Assembly: GCA_026874595.1 (NCBI GenBank) | Contig: CM049317.1 | Coordinates: 29,694,901 to 29,758,900 of the forward strand | Length of the DNA: 64,000 bases | Origin: Sipunculus nudus | Lineage: Eukaryota > Annelida > Sipuncula > Golfingiida > Sipunculidae | Direction of reading: 5' to 3' | Shown: in pieces, positions 62,161 to 64,000 of the stretch | Numbering within the stretch: position 1 is the first letter of the stretch | Layout of the letters: each line of letters opens with the position of its first letter | The notes under the pieces: model-generated | Told to the model about the DNA's origin: nothing | Database searches by the model: none | What the model saw: only the letters and a program-made list of their open reading frames with translations | Made by a program: the position numbers and the translations under genes

Positions 62161-62394
62161 TATTTTTGTATCCGCCAGCACAAAGTTTTGCGGATACTAT
62201 GTTTTTGACCGAGTTCCTCCACCGCGGCGGCGTTCGTTTCCAGAGAGCTCCTCGGAGACTAATGGACCGATTTTTCCCAAACTTACACCTATTATTGGGT
62301 CACGTGAACTGGTGCCTAACCAATTTGCGTTGACCTCTGACCTTTCCTCTCTATCCAGTGTCCATTTGTGGGTCTGTTTCCACTCATAAACCCT

Positions 62395-63240
62395 CATATC
62401 TCAGGAACCGTTTGACCGATCAGGAAATAAAATTGATACAAATGTAGCCCTTGGATTGCTTTATAACATACACAAAAAATGGTGGCGCCACCTGTAACCA
62501 TGTTTGCACAGTGTCCATCTGTTCATCTGCCTTGGGTTAAAATCACTCATATCTCTGCAGTGAATTGACTAATTCACCTGAAATTCGTCATGCGTATACA
62601 TCCAGGATAGCTTTCTTGATTTTAAGACAGGTGGCGCCACCTACGTTCACTTTCACGCTGATGACATCCAAGCTTATATCTTGGGAACCGTTTGACCGAT
62701 TAGGAAATAAAATTTATACAAATGTAGCCCTTTGATAGCTCTGTAACATACACAAAAAATGGTGGCGCCACCTGTAACAATGTTTGCACAGCGTCTGTCT
62801 GTTAGTCTGCGTGGCCTAAAATCACTCATTTCTCTGTAGTGGTTCGACATAACTGCCTAAAATTTTGCAGGTTTATACATCGTGGACAGCTTTCTTGATT
62901 TTATGACAGGTGGCGCCACCTACATTCTAGTTAACGCTGCACACATCCAAGCTCATATCTCAGGAACCATTTGACCGATTGGGCCAAAATTGTGCATGTG
63001 TTTAGATCTCACATAGGTCTTTATCATACACAAAACTGGAGGGGTTACCTGCAAAGATTTTTGCACAGTGTTTGTCTGTTTGTCTGCCATGGGCAAAAAT
63101 CGCTCATATACATGTAGTGGTTTGACTTTTCTGCCTAAAATTTTGCAGGTGTATACAACTTGGACAGCTTTCTGGATTTGTGGTAGGTGGCACAACCTAC
63201 AAACACATTTAGGCTGCAGACATCCATGCTAATATGCAAC
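62395..63240. repeat. Three tandem ~280-bp units
   Basis: Units open with ctcatatctcaggaaccgtt or a close variant near 62395, 62680 and 62952, and carry GGTGGCGCCACCT words. Preceded near 62170 by a TCCGC...GCGGATACTATG hairpin like a further element end. Confidence 0.85.
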
Positions 63241-64000
63241 ATACCTCACTCTATTTCCCCTTGCCACTCAATCCATGCCTCACTATCCGATTTTGGCAGA
63301 TACATGTAGTCACTTGTCGGTTACCCGTATTCTAGTTTTAAAAGTTTACACATTTTTCTCTATTTTTGAGATATATAAATACAAACTAAATCTTGGCCTG
63401 TTGGTTAATCTGTTTGATGCTTCAGTTGAATGGGTATATACTACCATTCTAATGATAAAATTTCCTTTTGCGAATCTCTTCCCAGTCAGCTGAGCGTCAT
63501 GACCCATGGGTCACTTGTTTTTAATAAAAATTATATTTGGGACAATATTTGTAATTTTTTTTTAATAAATAGTTAAACTCTTATATCATATGTTCTGCTT
63601 ATAAGTTATATGGCCAAGTCAAAATCTGTGTGACAATAGTACTCCATTTGTTAATAAAATAAATGAAATCAATCCTCTTCCCTGTCTCCAAAGATAATAT
63701 CATAATCATACATAAGCTAAACACCAACAACTCATAATAAAGCTTATATTTATTACCATACCAATCAGCATATGCCTCATTCCTAAATCATATTTTTTAA
63801 TCATATATAACAGCTGAGCACCGTGACCCATAGGTCCCTTGTTAAAAACCTATTTTCACACTTCAGGACCGCCTAATATCAAAACCACTCATCTGGTTTT
63901 CTTCATATTTACCATAAATATTCCTCTTTATCGTTCCTATGTACATGCCAGATATTAAGTCAGTATTATATAATTTAAAAAAGTTATGGGCCCAAACATA

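Larger units (their letters stand above)
60117..63518 (+). mobile_element. Family C element (innermost), with tandem repeats
   Basis: 3402 bp. The 5' end TAGCTCAGCTGACTGAAAGT and 3' end CAGCTGAGCGTCATGACCCA, then TGGGTCACTTGT, match those of family A, but the body is different. It consists of about six tandem 337-bp units, then another element-like segment near 62.17 kb, then about three 280-bp units. No coding capacity is seen. Confidence 0.8.
57817..63842 (+). mobile_element. Family A element, middle level of the nest
   Basis: 57817-60116 plus 63519-63842 add up to 2624 bp, matching the intact copy of 2617 bp. It starts TAGCTCAGCTGACTATAAGT and ends GTGACCCATAGGTCCCTTGT. It is interrupted at TTATTAT|TTTTAATA by the family C element. 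Confidence 0.85.
57596..64000 (+). mobile_element. Family A element, outermost level of a three-level nest
   Basis: Starts TAGCTCAGCTGACTATAAGT and is cut at 57816 (...AATTTTTTAT). It resumes at 63843 (TAAAAACCTATTTTCACAC) and runs off the window end. Removing the inserted DNA restores AATTTTTTATTAAAAACC exactly as in the intact copies. Confidence 0.8.

Overview
The window is nuclear DNA of an animal, most likely a bivalve mollusc or close lophotrochozoan. It is AT-rich, has short exons with GT-AG introns, and is dominated by interspersed repeats. The taxonomic call is inference from gene types (an IgGFc-binding/TSP1 membrane protein, a STRAD pseudokinase) and from the transposon mix (DIRS, BEL/Pao, pogo, hAT and Harbinger-like MITEs, Helentron-like elements with GTCC repeats).

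Two host genes can be supported, both on the + strand. The first (about 5.4-11.4 kb) has a signal-peptide exon, a large IgGFc-binding-like exon, a thrombospondin type 1 exon, a decayed second copy of that exon, a transmembrane exon and a short cytoplasmic tail. It looks like a single-pass surface protein. The second (about 32.4-57.4 kb, incomplete at both ends) is a STRAD orthologue, the pseudokinase adaptor of the LKB1-MO25 complex. Eight exons can be joined with compatible phases. The true 5' exon(s) and the C-terminal kinase lobe were not found in the window.

Region by region: 0-5.4 kb holds AT-rich DNA, a 414-bp hAT-type MITE with an 8-bp target duplication, and a broken LINE reverse transcriptase (minus). 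9.1-10.1 kb is a foldback element inside a TA microsatellite of the first gene. 12.4-16.1 kb is a wrecked BEL/Pao retrotransposon with its integrase tail inverted. 17.3-21.6 kb holds old repeats and a tRNA-derived SINE. 24.5-28.8 kb is a structurally complete but frame-shifted DIRS-like retrotransposon with inverted terminal repeats and an internal complementary region. 28.8-64 kb is the STRAD locus, whose introns are packed with repeats: a 31-bp minisatellite, a pogo-like transposase pseudogene, a Harbinger-like composite, and many copies of related families.

The most unusual signal is this set of related repeat families. They have palindromic 5' ends, GTCC-rich microsatellites and a palindrome a few bases from the 3' end. 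They insert precisely between two T residues and are nested inside each other up to three deep. They fit the Helentron/HINE (rolling-circle) model, and no autonomous partner is visible here.
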